From assembly GCA_021234155.1 (NCBI GenBank), contig JAJEKV010000005.1, positions 24,381,584 through 24,445,583 of the forward strand: DNA of 64,000 bases. The letters are read 5' to 3'. A program made the translations under genes and the position numbers. Of the stretch, positions 19,439 through 30,468 are shown one piece after another. The stretch's first letter is position 1; the number at the start of each line of letters is the position of its first letter. The notes below the pieces were generated by a model. The model saw nothing but the letters and a program-made list of their open reading frames with translations, ran no database searches and had not been told where the DNA came from. Source of the DNA: Isoetes taiwanensis. Its lineage: Eukaryota; Streptophyta; Lycopodiopsida; Isoetales; Isoetaceae.

Positions 19439-21809
19439 TGTTGAAGGCTTTTTTTGGCAAAACCTCCAACCTAATGGTTTAGAACCTCCAGGTTGCTTAA
19501 GGCAACCACTCTGAATCACCAAAACCGGAAAAGTCACCGAAATTTCAAGATCGATCGCTTTCCACGAAGCAAAAAAAAAATGGTCTGACCATAAACTTGT
19601 GCCATTTAAAATCAAATCAAGCAAATCAATTGATTTTTTGATAGAGATCTTCTTAACAGATGTGGGAATCGGTGTTCAAAAGTCTAGATAGATTTGAGAT
19701 AAGCAAGGTTCTCAAAATCACACTTATTTGGGTCAAAAATTGGTCAATATGAAATAGCAAAGAAGCTATTTTTGCAGATTGAAGATGGAACAAGTTTTTT
19801 AGTTTTGGAAATTTGAGATATCTCGACTGGTGTCTAGATTGAAGGCAACTTAAAAATTGCAGGGAAATTAACAACCTAAAGGGTAGAATTTGATTAAAAT
19901 CTCCTATCACCGACTGTGCAAGAACAGAGAGCAACTTTACCTAATATGAAATCTAATTGGCTTTTTGTGTTTTTCAAGTGTATCGGGTTCGGAAATACCC
20001 TCTAGTTATAGTGCATAAAAATTTCAAACTAAATTATTTTTAGTTTTTACGAAAATCAAGGATTAAACTCAAGAACAATCACCACACAATTTTTTTCTAA
20101 GGTCAGATTTTCATTCAAGAAGCTATTCAAAAGATCAACATCAATTTCCCCGAGTCTAATGGTCGGGAAAAACAATCAAACAGATCAAATTGTCAATAAT
20201 CTCAAAAGTGGTCGATAATCTCAATAGCCCGTCAATTCTTCCCGATTTGGAGGCTAGAGGAGCAAATGCTTGACTAGGAATCAGTCAATCCGCCTCGGAA
20301 AAGCTTCAAGTCGGCGTTCTTCGCATACAACCCCGAGAAAACAATGCAAGATCTCAATCCATCTTAAACGGCCCCTGTTTGAGTTCAAATCTTGGCAAAT
20401 TCCTGTTTGAAATTCAAATTTTTGTTTGTTTATGAGTCGGTATGGATGCGTGTAGGTGAATGGAGGGTGCAGAGCTATGATTAAGCAGGTAATTCCAACC
20501 AATTTTCCGGATCTTGGCCTTCATCGAAAATTAGGGTTCTTGAAAAATAGTCCAAATATCCCACAGGCATGTTTAGAAAAAGCGGACTAGTGTATAAAAG
20601 GAATTTTACCATAATTTCTTCGAATAAAGCGTGCCATTATGAAGGGGGAACCGTGCGGCCCCCATGCCCCATGGTGCCAATGGAGGGTGTGGATTGGTGG
20701 ATGAGTGGCGTGGGGGAGGTAGAAAATGCTAGGTGGGGTAGAATAGGAAAATTTTTTTAATTTTTATAGAAAGGCCGCGAATCTCAAGGCAATAATCCAA
20801 AGGCCAAGATAAAGGATATTAGCATATTCTCCCATCTCAATTGGAATCTTTTGCTAGGAATAATTTTTTGCATAGCTTAACCATAGGATGTGAAATATGG
20901 CAAAAAAGATGACTAGGCAATTGTGATGGCATATGACATGGCAATGGTGATGACTAGGCAAATGACATGGCAATGTATCTTGACTCAATTTTTGTCTAGC
21001 CAAAAACTTTTTCAACTTATGGATGTGGATGACACGTGTATGGCATATATGATGATGAGGAGGATGATGTGCAAATGACATGGCACTCCCAAGTGGCAAT
21101 ATTACATAGAATCATAATCAACTTGAAAAATGGAAGCCTTTTAGCCAATTTTTAATTTTTGAACTTGGGGATGGAGGGAGTATGATGTAAGTGATGATGA
21201 GGAATGATGGAGATGTGAGGTGGCTTCCAAGGTTATACGTGGCACAATGCCACCTTTATGCATAACTTTTGCAAATTTCTTGACCATTTTTCTTTTTTGG
21301 AAGCTTATCATGGAAATGAATGTATGAAGTTATGGAAGAGATGAGAGTGAAGCTTTTTTGGCTAGACAAAAAATGTTGTCAATTGGAAAACAAGGTTGAT
21401 TGAGGATGTACCAACTTGGAAATCAAGGAAAGAAGGTGGTATGGGGTGAAATAATGGTATAGGAATTTGCCTCAATATGAACTTGATCTAGAGTTATTTT
21501 GCACATACCATGGAACTCTTGGGGGTCTTCAAAACCTTCTTATGTCTTCAAAGTAAATGTTTGTGTCCTTTGCTCTCTTGTTTGCTCAAATATGATGACT
21601 TGACTTTTTCTTGCTCCTTGTGACCATTTAATTTGATCTAATGAAATAGCTTCCATGAATGTCCTTCCTTAGTCTTCATCAAAAAAATTCTTCAATGATC
21701 TGAAACAAAATAATCCTTCAAGAGTGTAATCAGCTTAAAATCAGCATTGGCAGCTTGTCTTCTTCTTGTGTTGTACAATTTCCTCTTGCTGCCACAAAAT
21801 GTGGCAGCA
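19439..21809 (-). repeat. Family A LTR 3 (5' LTR of right element, 2371 bp)
   Basis: Plus coordinates TGTTGAAGG to GTGGCAGCA. In sense it starts with a perfect inverted repeat: TGCTGCCAC, 5-base loop, GTGGCAGCA. This copy ends exactly at the LTR terminus, which defines the boundary between LTR and 3' untranslated region in the other copies. The next base belongs to a family E LTR in plus orientation, broken in the middle. Confidence 0.85.
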
Positions 21810-22435
21810 CTTGCCATCTATCCTTAGAACCTGTGCAGTCCAAAGGAGTTGGAATCATTCAAAAATACCAAGTATAGCTCAAATTCAAAAAAATTGCTCT
21901 CGGGTTTGGACAGTTTTGACTGTATTTTGCCAAATCTAGCCACAAAAAATACTTTTACATATCCAAATGAAGATTTGATTGATTGCCCCTCTTCCCTAGC
22001 ATCATTGCAACCTATCTACTTGGGAATTTCTCAAAAAGATGATTGGCAACTCAAATCTCAATTTGATCCTTTGTTTTCTACATTTGACCTCTATTGACCA
22101 AAATTTGACCCCACTTTGAGCTCGAATAACTCCGCAGATTAAGTCTCCGACTTGGTCACGAGGTTTTCTTGTTGGTTAACTACCACTTTTTTGACCAAGT
22201 CTATTGCATCTGACTTAAAAAATCGATCTGCATCTCGACACCACATTTGTTTTGGCAAAGGTACTATTTTTTGGAAATGGGAAAGGTATAGAACTCGAAC
22301 TTTTTTAACTTGTTTTTGGGATTTCCTTGCATAGACTGATCACCTCAAGTGATCACGGAGGTTCTAACCCCAATTTGAGTGAAAACTTGAATTGGTTACT
22401 TGTGGTTGACCTTTAAGCCAGGTTTAGGGTCAACA
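21810..22435 (+). repeat. Family E LTR fragment, plus orientation
   Basis: Matches the reverse complement of 684-1290. It starts inside the LTR (CTTGCCATCTATCC) and runs to a proper end GGTCAACA at 22435. It is directly followed by the zinc-knuckle codons of a minus-strand family E gag. This fits an E-family element inserted in opposite orientation into an E gag, later truncated by the A array. Confidence 0.8.
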
Positions 22436-23387
22436 ATATTTCTGATGGGTGAGAATTCCTATTGCAATGAATACATTCAGGGTAAGTTTTACCTGCTCTT
22501 GCAGCCGTGAGTTCAACCAATTGTTTAGTTATTTCTGCTAAGGCTTCAGTGACCTTGGATAGGTCTGACTTGACCTCTGCAACTTGAGAATTGGCTTCCT
22601 CCTCTTTAGATTTCCTTTTCTCTTTTTGTATGGCATAGACTGGAATAGAAGGGTGATGATCATAATGTGCATCAGTAACATCAGGGTAAAACGGGTCGTG
22701 ATTATGATGAGGAGCATGGTGCTTGTCAGGCAAAGTAGAAAGCATCTGGGTTAGATCAGTGGTTTTGGCAAAGACTTTGTATATGGAATCAAACCCTTCA
22801 GCAGCTTGGATTTTGAGCAATTTTCTTTGGATATCTGGTCTTCTTTGCAGACCATTAATAAAAGCATTAACTAAAAACAGAGTTGGAATGGTGATTTGTG
22901 CTTTTTGACACCTGCTCATGAATGTACTAAACCTTTCCTTGTACTGGTTCACACTTTCTCCTGCATGTATAGCAAAACCTTGCAATTCATTAACCAAGTC
23001 TTGTGGAGCAGCTAACTTACCAAATCTATCCAGAAACTTCTTGACAAGTTCATCCCATGAGGTGGTACCCATCAACTTTTCATAAGTTAACCAAGCACCA
23101 GCTTCACTCTCATCTTTGAAACATTTTTCAAATTCTGAAAGCTTGCATCCTTTCTTGAAACCATAATCCCTGTAATAGTCTTCAAATATTCTCAAAAAGT
23201 GGTTAGCACTCATACTGGAATCAAAGGTAGGCAAAGGAACAGGGACATTCAACTCAAACTGGTATGGCATGTTCTGAAGTAAGCTAGCTGAGAAGCTTGA
23301 AGGCAATGACCTCTCTCTGCAATGATCTGATACATCAACATCTTCCAATGGTTCTGATTCTGCTGGAAATTTTTGCTTTGGAGCCAT
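22436..23387 (-). CDS. gag: Family E gag, capsid intact, cut in first zinc knuckle
   Basis: Open from the ATG at 23387-23385 (MAPKQKFPAESEPLED) for about 317 codons. It holds the full capsid core (ANHFLRIFEDYYRDYG, LVKKFLDRFGKLAAPQDLV, FINGLQRRPDIQRKLLKIQ), a helix with SDLSKVTEALAEITKQL, and then CIHCNRNSHPSEI, where an LTR begins at 22435. The knuckle loses its last cysteine and the frame ends in LTR sequence after a few codons. It is the least damaged family E gag here, about 97% alike by eye to 1-642. Confidence 0.88.
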
Positions 23388-23406
23388 GAGTTCTGAGATC
23401 CAAGAA

Positions 23407-23425
23407 GATCTCGGTAGAACCTCCA
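23407..23425 (-). other. Primer-binding site, tRNA-Gln type (family E, second locus)
   Basis: Sense TGGAGGTTCTACCGAGATC, three bases from the LTR end at 23429. Confidence 0.8.
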
Positions 23426-23428
23426 AAA

Positions 23429-23664
23429 TGTTGACCCTAAACCTGGCTTAAAGGTCAACCTCAAGGTACCAATTCAAGTTTTCACTCAAATTGGGGTTAG
23501 AACCTCCAGATCACTTGAGGTGATCAGTCTATGCAAGGAAATTCCAAAAACAAGTTCAAAAAGTTTGAGTTCTATACCTTTCCCATTTCCAAAAAATAGT
23601 ACCTTTGCCAAAACAATTGTGGTGTCGAGATACAGATCGATTTCTTAAGTCAGATGCAGTAGAC
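23429..23664 (-). repeat. Family E LTR fragment, minus orientation (236 bp)
   Basis: Belongs to the gag at 22436-23387. It aligns with 684-930 and is then interrupted at TAGAC by the copia LTR. Confidence 0.82.
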
Positions 23665-24302
23665 TGTTAGAAATCAGTGGTCATGTGAATCTTTCTACTT
23701 GCAGTTAAACACAGAGATTGCAGCCAAAGCCTGAGTATAAGAACATATTAAGCTAATGTGGTTAAGATGGTTTGAAGAAACTAGGAGCACGAAATAATAT
23801 TGCAAGGGAGTTTGATATTTTTACAAGTGATTTAATGGTTCAATGGTTTTGGGCCAATTTCACGGTTAATGTCTGTGGGATAATTCGAAGGTGCTGGATT
23901 TAATGCATAATGCCTGTGGGATATCTCAAGACCACCGAGATCCAAAGATAGAACTTCTATCTAAGCTAAACCGACGGAGCACAATATATATTCGGATGCA
24001 TTGATGTTGAAGAACCCCCGGGGCTGTAGATCGAATGCACCGAAGAAGTTTTAAGTCATTAGAGTTCATTGTTGATTCATAGCTACAGTAGATTGAAGTA
24101 TTAATGACTATGATTTTAAGCTGAAGGTTGAATTACCATTTAGTGCAAGGGATTAGGGACCATATTGTGGCTCTCTTGCATCCTTGAATTTCTTGTGGAA
24201 GTTCATGCTTAATTCAACTAAGTGCTTTAAGTGCTTTATGTGCAAAGTTAAGTGAAGTTTGCTTTTAAGTTCTAAACATCTAGTTGACTCATAATTCCAT
24301 CA
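23665..24302 (+). repeat. Ty1/copia-type LTR (638 bp)
   Basis: Starts TGTTAGAAATC directly after family E LTR sequence and ends ATCA one base before the primer site TGGTATCAGAGCC. It contains the short repeated phrase TGTGGGATA near 23875 and 23916. No second copy is seen downstream. Confidence 0.78.
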
Positions 24303-24303
24303 T

Positions 24304-24318
24304 TGGTATCAGAGCCAA
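24304..24318 (+). other. Copia primer-binding site, tRNA-iMet type
   Basis: TGGTATCAGAGCCAA, the standard plant copia primer site complementary to initiator tRNA-Met. It differs from the tRNA-Gln site of every gypsy family here. Confidence 0.88.
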
Positions 24319-24334
24319 GTTGGCTTAAGTCATA

Positions 24335-25247
24335 ATGTCAACTAGATTTGCAGCAAATTTGTTGAATCAAATTGAAGTATTTAAGGGGACACTTTGGATT
24401 CCAAGTCTAGAAGGAGTCTATTCTATTAAGTGCATTGCTAGAGTTTGAACACTTGTGGCACCTTGTAGGTGGTGGTCGGGCCTTTGTTTGACAAGTTGCG
24501 GAAGTGCAAGTCCAGGAGCCAGCTCTAGCAATCCAGGGGAGGTGGAGACTCACAAAGTTCAGGAGCAGCTTCAGCTCCCAGGGTTCCAGCAACATATGAC
24601 AATAAAATTATGGAAGCTCAAAGAGATAATTCTAAGCAAGGTAGGAACCTTTGAAGCTGAGGTTAAGGAATGAAGCCACATGAGATGTGGCAGTATCTTG
24701 TAAGTCAGTATGAGGTAAAAAGCTCATCTCAAATAGATTTGTTGGAAAAACAACTAAGGAAACTTAAATTGTTTGAAAAAGATGAGCTAACAGATTTTTT
24801 GGAGAAGTTTGATTCAATTGTGGCAGATCTTGAAGGAGTTGGGAATGTTCTAAGTGAGCAATATCAAATCTTGGCATTATCTCGAAACATTTCTCACAAT
24901 ACTCAGCTTGCAACACTAGTAAGGAATATTGCCACATCAAAAGAGCATGCTTTGAGGATAATTAGAACAGAATTTGAGCAGTCAAAAGGCCTGCAAGATG
25001 ATGATCAAACTCCAGAAGTGTTGTTTGCAAGAAAGCAGAAAAAAGGAGGAGGAACCAGTAGAATTGGATCCTGCTATTCTTGTAATCAATATGGGCATCT
25101 GAAAAATGAATGTCCAAATGTAAGTGAAGGTAAACAATTCAAATGCTTTAACTGTGATGGTAAAGGCCATATTTCAGCAAATTGTCCAAGCCCAAAGGGT
25201 ATTGGAGGAAGAGGAAGAGGTCGAGGGAGAACACAAGTGGACTTTTA
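24335..25247 (+). pseudogene. gag: Ty1/copia gag with two zinc knuckles
   Basis: A short opening frame MSTRFAANLLNQIEVFKGTL at 24335 is stopped after 38 codons. After a disturbed stretch (24450-24670) a 195-codon frame shows the copia gag core (MWQYLVSQYEVKSSSQID, LRKLKLFEKDELTDFLEKFD) and two CCHC knuckles, CYSCNQYGHLKNEC and CFNCDGKGHISANC, then GRGRGRG. It ends where a family E LTR begins. No copia protease, integrase, RT or 3' LTR follows, so only the 5' third remains. Confidence 0.85.
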
Positions 25248-26100
25248 CAAGATCTAGTTGACATTACTTTCAAAAATTATCTTATGACTTGTGATGATTA
25301 TTTTTCTATATCTGAAGCTATGAAGCATTCTTACCTATTGTTATCATGATATATTTACCTCCATATCAATTCAAATTATTTGCCAAGTTGTCAAATTATT
25401 TCTGATATTTTTCTTAACAATTCTTGCTACAAAATATTCTCTGAGAAAATCTTTGAGTGTCTTCCGGCACTTTTTGGCCCCTTGCCATCTATTCTTAGAG
25501 TCTGTGTAAGCCAAAGGAGTTGGAATCATTCAAAAATATTACATTTAGCTCAAGTTATAAAAAATTGCTCTGTTTTGATCAGTTTTGTTGTATTTTGCCA
25601 AATCCAACCACAAAAATACTTATCCAAATGGAAATCTGACTACTTGCCTCTCTTCCTTATCACCATTGCAACATATTTGCTTTGGAAATTCTCAAAAACA
25701 CGCTTGGTAACTCTCAAATCTCATTTCACGATCAACTTTGTTTTTCATATTTGACTTCTATTGACCAAATTTTGACCTCACTTTGAGATCAAATAACTCT
25801 TAAGTTTAGTCTCGACTTGGTGGGGGGGCTTTACCATTGGATACCTGCAACTTTTTGACCAAATCTATAGTGTTTGACTCGAGAAATCAAACTATATCTC
25901 ATCATCACATCTGTTTTAGTGAAGGTACCAGTTTTTGGAAATGGGAAAGGTATAGAATTCCATACTTTTGAACTTCTCTTTAAATTTATTCTTGCATAGA
26001 CTGATCACCTTAAGTGATCTGGAGGTTGTAACCCCAATTTGAGTGAAAACTTCGGGTTGGTTCCTTGTGGTTGACCTTTAAGCCGGGTTTAGGGTCAACA
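25248..26100 (+). repeat. Diverged family E-like LTR fragment, plus orientation
   Basis: Aligns with the reverse complement of about 684-1525, but with many more substitutions than the other copies (older or a sister family). It ends in GGTCAACA at 26100 and abuts the LINE remnant. It flanks the copia fragment in opposite orientation to the E LTR piece on the other side. Confidence 0.78.
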
Positions 26101-26908
26101 AGAGATGTTCCTTATGCAAAGGATTAGATGTAAACTCCACATGCAAAGGGAATGATCTGATTAGGCATTTTATCTCCCACGGTGTATCGCGATACCATAT
26201 CAAACCACATGCTAAGAAATAATCCACTATGCTTGATCCCCGTATGGCTGAAGCAAGTGGAATTTCAGTAGGGAAACTTATGGATGCCATTTGCTTCTTC
26301 AATCCGCAAATGGTGCACATTTCTAGCAAAAATTCTCCCATTGCATTTGAGAGTTTGTCTTGAACTCTGTTAAATAACTCTTCTTGCTCATCCAGGCATG
26401 TATCCAGAGGATCTACAAATGTTCGAGACTGATGGCAGCCCGTTCTGGCATTAAAATCACAAACAAAGAATATTTTTCCCTGCTCACTAAATTCCAATGC
26501 ATCTGCACACAGGTTTCCCAGAGGATCCTCCATATCAAAATTCCTATTTTTGTATAAAGTAGCATTGAGTGGAGCAAAATAGCATGCATCAATGAAAAGA
26601 TTTACATTTGAAGTCTTTATTTTCAACCACAGATACTGTTTATTTACATCTTCTTTCACTATCTGGAGAGCAGGCTCCATGTATTTGTTTCCATAGACAG
26701 CTATTCCTCCATAACCTCGCCCAGGTCCTTCCTTCTTTTCATTCCATAAATGACCAATTACTACATGTCCCGATATGTTTGGCAAAGAGCGAGATTGATG
26801 TTCCCATGTCTCAACAAAGATCAATATATCTTGCTGTTTCCGTGTTTCAGTTGTTGCATCCACCTTAACTTGATTCAATCCATGAGCATTCCACATACTC
26901 ATTCTCAA
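26101..26908 (-). pseudogene. LINE endonuclease domain
   Basis: A frame open for about 270 codons with the exonuclease-endonuclease-phosphatase fold motifs: SMWNAHGLNQVK near the start (N of the active site), ILIFVETW (catalytic E), GGIAVYG, LFIDACYFAP, FFVCDFNARTG (D and N) and SSIVDYFLA (D before the lost final H). These are the landmarks of the APE-type endonuclease of LINE ORF2, which nicks target DNA. The reading is cut at 26100 by the E-like LTR; RT is absent. The stop is in LTR sequence. Confidence 0.82.
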
Positions 26909-27601
26909 GGCCCTGAATCCCTAGTTCTTTTTCTCTTCTCGTGATCCTTTGCTTTTCCACTTTGATCTAGGTATGCCACAAAACCGGCATCTCTTGCTTC
27001 TTTCACCCCTTGCCCATTCTTTTTTCCAGTTTCCAAGCGTGTTGGTGTGAGATCTGAGTTAAGCCATATCCTTTCTCCTTTTAATGCAACTCGATTTTGC
27101 ATGATCCATCTCGGCTTCTTTTGAGCTTAAACCCGACAAGAATTATAGTATGGAAACCAGGTTTCCCCAATCTCCTTCCTGATACAAAATGGGGCTCATG
27201 AAGATGCATCAATTTTGAGAAAAAATACCTCTCGGATATTTTCATTTTCTTCTTGGATAGTCTGAGATTTTCGGGTTTCTAGCTCGAAACTCAAGATTGC
27301 TCTCTGCTGTGATATGTTCATGGTGGAGTGACATTTGCTCCTTAGTTGTTTCAGCAATTAAGGTTGCAAGATTGGTTTTCAAAGTCTAGATCTGCCAGTA
27401 TAATCAATTTTAGGGTGCTTATTGGAATCCTTGGGTATTGATTTCTGCGCATCAGTTCATCCAAGGATTTTTTGGATGATGAAACCTCACCCCTAAGATT
27501 GTGAATTTCAGATTTCAATTCTGAACAAGGGCCACCAGATCAGAGCCCCCCTCATATTCGATCCCCTCACCTTCGGATGAGGGTTTCTTCTTCGGAGGCA
27601 T
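26909..27601 (-). pseudogene. LINE ORF1-like remnant
   Basis: A possible start MPPKKKPSSEGEG lies at 27601. Broken frames then give a coiled-coil-like stretch with SEIHNLRGEVSSSKKSLDEL, and later IWLNSDLTP and ARDAGFVAYL, which resemble the C-terminal part of ORF1 proteins upstream of LINE endonucleases. At least four frame breaks. Position directly upstream of the endonuclease supports the assignment, but the protein is weakly conserved and I am only moderately sure. Confidence 0.55.
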
Positions 27602-27668
27602 ACAAAGATGCCCTAATGTCCAAGTGAAGCGGGGGATCTGTCTGAATATGCACCTTTATGCGAAACAA

Positions 27669-27738
27669 GGTTTTGATTGCAGGTCTTGAGGAGGCCAAAG
27701 CTATGGATATTGCTAACATTCACATCTATGTTGACTCA
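27669..27738 (+). pseudogene. Extra-RNase-H fragment, plus strand
   Basis: Codons read LIAGLEEAKAMDIANIH and YVDSHL, the middle of the extra RNase H as in families A and E. Only 70 bases remain, opposite in strand to the D element that follows immediately. Confidence 0.65.
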
Positions 27739-28445
27739 CATCTTGGTCCTCGTGTTCAAATAGAGCATAAAGTAGATAGGCACTTTGGGATTTTCCACTA
27801 AATTCACAACTTTGACATTCATATTATAGGCTTGAACTTTACAAGTCCATCTACACCACTTTGCTTTAGGTTGTTTCTTTGCAAAAGGAGAGACAGAGGA
27901 TTTTTGCCTCATATAAACTTGAGTTTGGCTGTTTTGTAGCAAATGTCTATCAAAAACATCGGAGGAGCTACACTTTTTTCCAACGGGATATTTTATCAGA
28001 CCACATCTTGCTGGCAAAAGCAATAACATGGTCTTCTTGCAGTAACGCAACACCAATTGTCTTTTTGGTAACACCGATATAGGCTTTGAAAGGCTTTTCT
28101 AGATCACGGGGCTTCAAAGAAGATAGAATGGCGATGGCATTGATGATTTTATCAAAGGATTCCTAACACTCTTCATTCCAATCAACCAGAATATGCTTGC
28201 TTTCCTCTTGGAACATTTCCCAACCTTTGTGAGGTTAGAAATTGGATTCATAGTGTGTGAGAAGTGAGGGACATACATTCTCGTAAAACTGGTCATTCCA
28301 TGTTTTACCTGTTTGAGTGTTTTTGGAGGTGCTAGCTTCTTGAGCCTCAATCTTAGCTTCAGCCACTTGAATGCCTTTTGTTGACACAATATGTCCAAGC
28401 AATTATCCTTTTGAACACAAAAAAACACATTTCTTTGGGTTTAAG
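27739..28445 (-). pseudogene. Family D RT thumb, RNase H and tether remnant
   Basis: In sense: KCVFF-like codons, LKKLAPPKTLKQVK, MTSFTRMYVPHFSHTMNPIS (RT thumb), then degraded RNase H and KQPKAKWCRWTCKVQAYN (tether), ending near PYVLFKHEDQ codons. The order is right, but the RT fingers and palm are missing, because the sequence jumps at about 28445 from the RT thumb straight to the extra RNase H. Integrase is also missing beyond 27739. Confidence 0.72.
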
Positions 28446-28800
28446 CTGACCCCCTTTAAGCTGACCCCCTTTTCTTTGGGTTTTGAAGTTCCTTAACTCT
28501 CCCATAGCTTGATCTCTAAGTAAGATCACTTTTAACCTGATATTCTCCCAATATTTGCCTACAAACAAGTTGAGAGTCTCCAAAGATAACAACTTCAATA
28601 ATATTCAAATTCTTAGCCTCTTGGAGACCTGCTATGAGAGCCTTATATTCTGCCATATTTGAGGGTTATATTAGGAAAAAATTCTGCCTACTTTTGCAAG
28701 CAATCTATTGGAGGAATCTTTGAGAAGAGCAGCAGATGAGGCAACACTCAATCTTTTTAGAAACACCACCATCAAGCCATAAGTAAGCAAAATTTTTCTT
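28446..28800 (-). pseudogene. Family D extra RNase H
   Basis: Sense motifs: WLDGGVSKK-like codons at 28770-28790, a helix with ALIAGLQEAKNL near 28620-28650, VVIFGDSQLVCRQILGEYQ at 28550-28600. The C-terminal HIPR..EADAL part has been removed by the deletion that joins it to the RT thumb. A short repeated AAGCTGACCCCCTTT phrase at 28443-28470 sits at the junction. Confidence 0.72.
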
Positions 28801-28928
28801 GTTTTGGCAATGCCAACTGAATGGGGAGCTCCAAGTTGGGTATTCGATCACTTGTATTTAATTCAAATTCCCCACATGGGTTTGACAACATCATTTCTTC
28901 TTCTTCTATGAAATTTAAGGCCTCAAAT

Positions 28929-29412
28929 TCACCCACTTTGTTGTATAATGTTACCTTTTTTCTTACCATTGGAAATAGTGCATTTCCCTTTTTGACCAAA
29001 CAGGTCCGCATCAACTGTAGAAAGCCATTTCCTTCCCAAAAGCAAATCATAAATGTCTGATTTCTCTTCAATCCCTTCAAAAGCCACCACAACAAAGTTA
29101 GCTGTAACAATTATACCTTCAACATCAATTTGGTACATTGTTGACTATTCCTACTGGGCTAATCTTTGTGTTTGAGAAAGATTTTAAGACCATTGGAGCC
29201 TTCTTATCTATCTCAAGGCCACACAATCTCATGACATGATGAGGCGTAACATTCAGAGGTGATCCTCCATCCAATAGGACCTTGGTCAAGATTTTCTTGC
29301 CCGTTCTGGCAACACAAGTGAAAGCCCCTGGTTCATAATCCTCCTGAGTAAGCATGTGCTCCTCAATATGATTAGTTAGAGGAAACTCATCTTTTTTGGT
29401 CAAATTGAGCAC
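28929..29412 (-). pseudogene. Family D aspartic protease
   Basis: Motifs: AFTCVARTGKKILTKVLLDG (active site, continuing GSPLNV), VMRLCGLEIDKKAPMVLKSF, IVTANFVVVAFEG, YDLLLGRKWLSTVDADL and CTISNGKK. Frame breaks near 29130 and 28980. D-G-G active site as in the other families. Confidence 0.8.
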
Positions 29413-30463
29413 CTTTTCCTGTAGGATGGAGCTATTTTGAGCAAAGTTGGCGAATCAACAATGATTTTTAGAATTTTAAGCGGATGCTCAAAATTCTCAC
29501 TATCTTTATCTTTTTTTAAATATTTCTGGACAGGGGGAGGAGGTACAACCATATTTTGATCAACTTCCTTGTGTTTTATAGCATTGACTTCCTCATTAGC
29601 TCGTGCTGGCTCCTTTTCCTTTGCATTGTTCATTCCTCTAATATGCACATCCATAATCTCCTCCCATTCTTCAATTTCCTGCACAAATCTGATGGAAGCA
29701 TTTTGCTTATCATGCTTAGATTTTTCCTGCCTAGCAAAATATTATTTTACATTACACCTATCTTCATAATGTCCCACAGCTTTGCAAAAGGCACGCACAG
29801 GGCATTCCTTACCAAAATGCCCCCTTTTACCACATTTTGTACAAGGCCTATACCAGCAGTAATCAGATGAATGAGAATTTCTTGAACAGTGAGCACAAGG
29901 TGGATAAATCTTTTTCTCAAATTTGAAATTCTTCATCTCTTGAGTTGCTTGGTCATCTCGACTAAGGGCTCTAATACTTTGGTAATCTCAGCTCTCACAT
30001 CTGCTACAAGACCCTCAGCATCCTCCATCTTTGTTTTTTTTCTTTTCCTTTTGAATAGCATAAACTGGTATAGGTCCTGGTCCCATGTATTCCTGTTCAT
30101 ATTCTGGAAAGAATGGATCATGAGGTGAGTGCATATCATCTGGCAAGTAAGAAATCATATCTACAATTTCAGTAGCTTTAGTGAAAGCCTTATGTATTGT
30201 ATCAAAGCCTTCTTGTATTTGGATCTTGAGCATCTTCCTGAATAGCATAAACTGGTATAGGTCCTGGTCCCATGTATTCCTGTTCATATTCTGGAAAAAA
30301 AGGATCATGAGGTGAGTGCATATCATCTGGCAAGTAAGAAATCATATCTGCAATTTCAGTAGCTTTAGTGAAAGCCTTATGTATTGTATCAACGCCTTCT
30401 TGTATTTGGATCTTGAGTATCTTCCTGTGTATCCTTGGTCTATCGCTTAAAACTCGATAAAAG
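29413..30463 (-). pseudogene. gag: Family D gag, C-terminal capsid and nucleocapsid
   Basis: Downstream half of the gag whose N-terminal half is at 52374-52855. In sense: SDRPRIHRKILKIQ, GFDTIHKAFTKATEI, a duplicated 187-base block, then the knuckles CAHCSRNSHSSDYC and CTKCGKRGHFGKEC; the third reads RAFCKAVGHYEDRC with its first cysteine replaced by arginine. The gene is split at codon LMA by the 21.9-kb E element. Joining the two halves across the ATGCC duplication restores the expected gag order. Confidence 0.8.
30053..30426 (-). repeat. 187-bp tandem duplication inside family D gag
   Basis: The phrase GAATAGCATAAACTGG opens units at 30053 and 30240; each continues through the GATCATGAGGTGAGTGC block. 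A 187-base unit is not a multiple of three and shifts the frame. Confidence 0.85.
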
Positions 30464-30468
30464 ATGCC
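30464..30468. repeat. Target-site duplication ATGCC (left)
   Basis: ATGCC directly left of TGTTGACC. The matching ATGCC is at 52374-52378. Confidence 0.8.

Larger units (their letters stand above)
3087..21809 (-). mobile_element. Family A tandem pair: LTR-internal-LTR-internal-LTR
   Basis: Three LTR copies (3087-5159, 10700-13093, 19439-21809) separate two internal regions (5160-10699 and 13094-19438). Reading is on the minus strand, so the first element in sense is the right one. The middle LTR is the 3' LTR of the right element and the 5' LTR of the left one. The left LTR lacks about 320 bases at its sense 3' end. The right element has primer site, gag, protease, both RNase H domains, RT and integrase; the left lacks primer site, leader and most of gag. 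Unequal recombination between LTRs is the usual source of such a pair (inference). Confidence 0.85.

Noticed and set aside
26608-26944. Plus-strand frames within the LINE endonuclease
   Set aside because: Antisense to well-conserved endonuclease codons.
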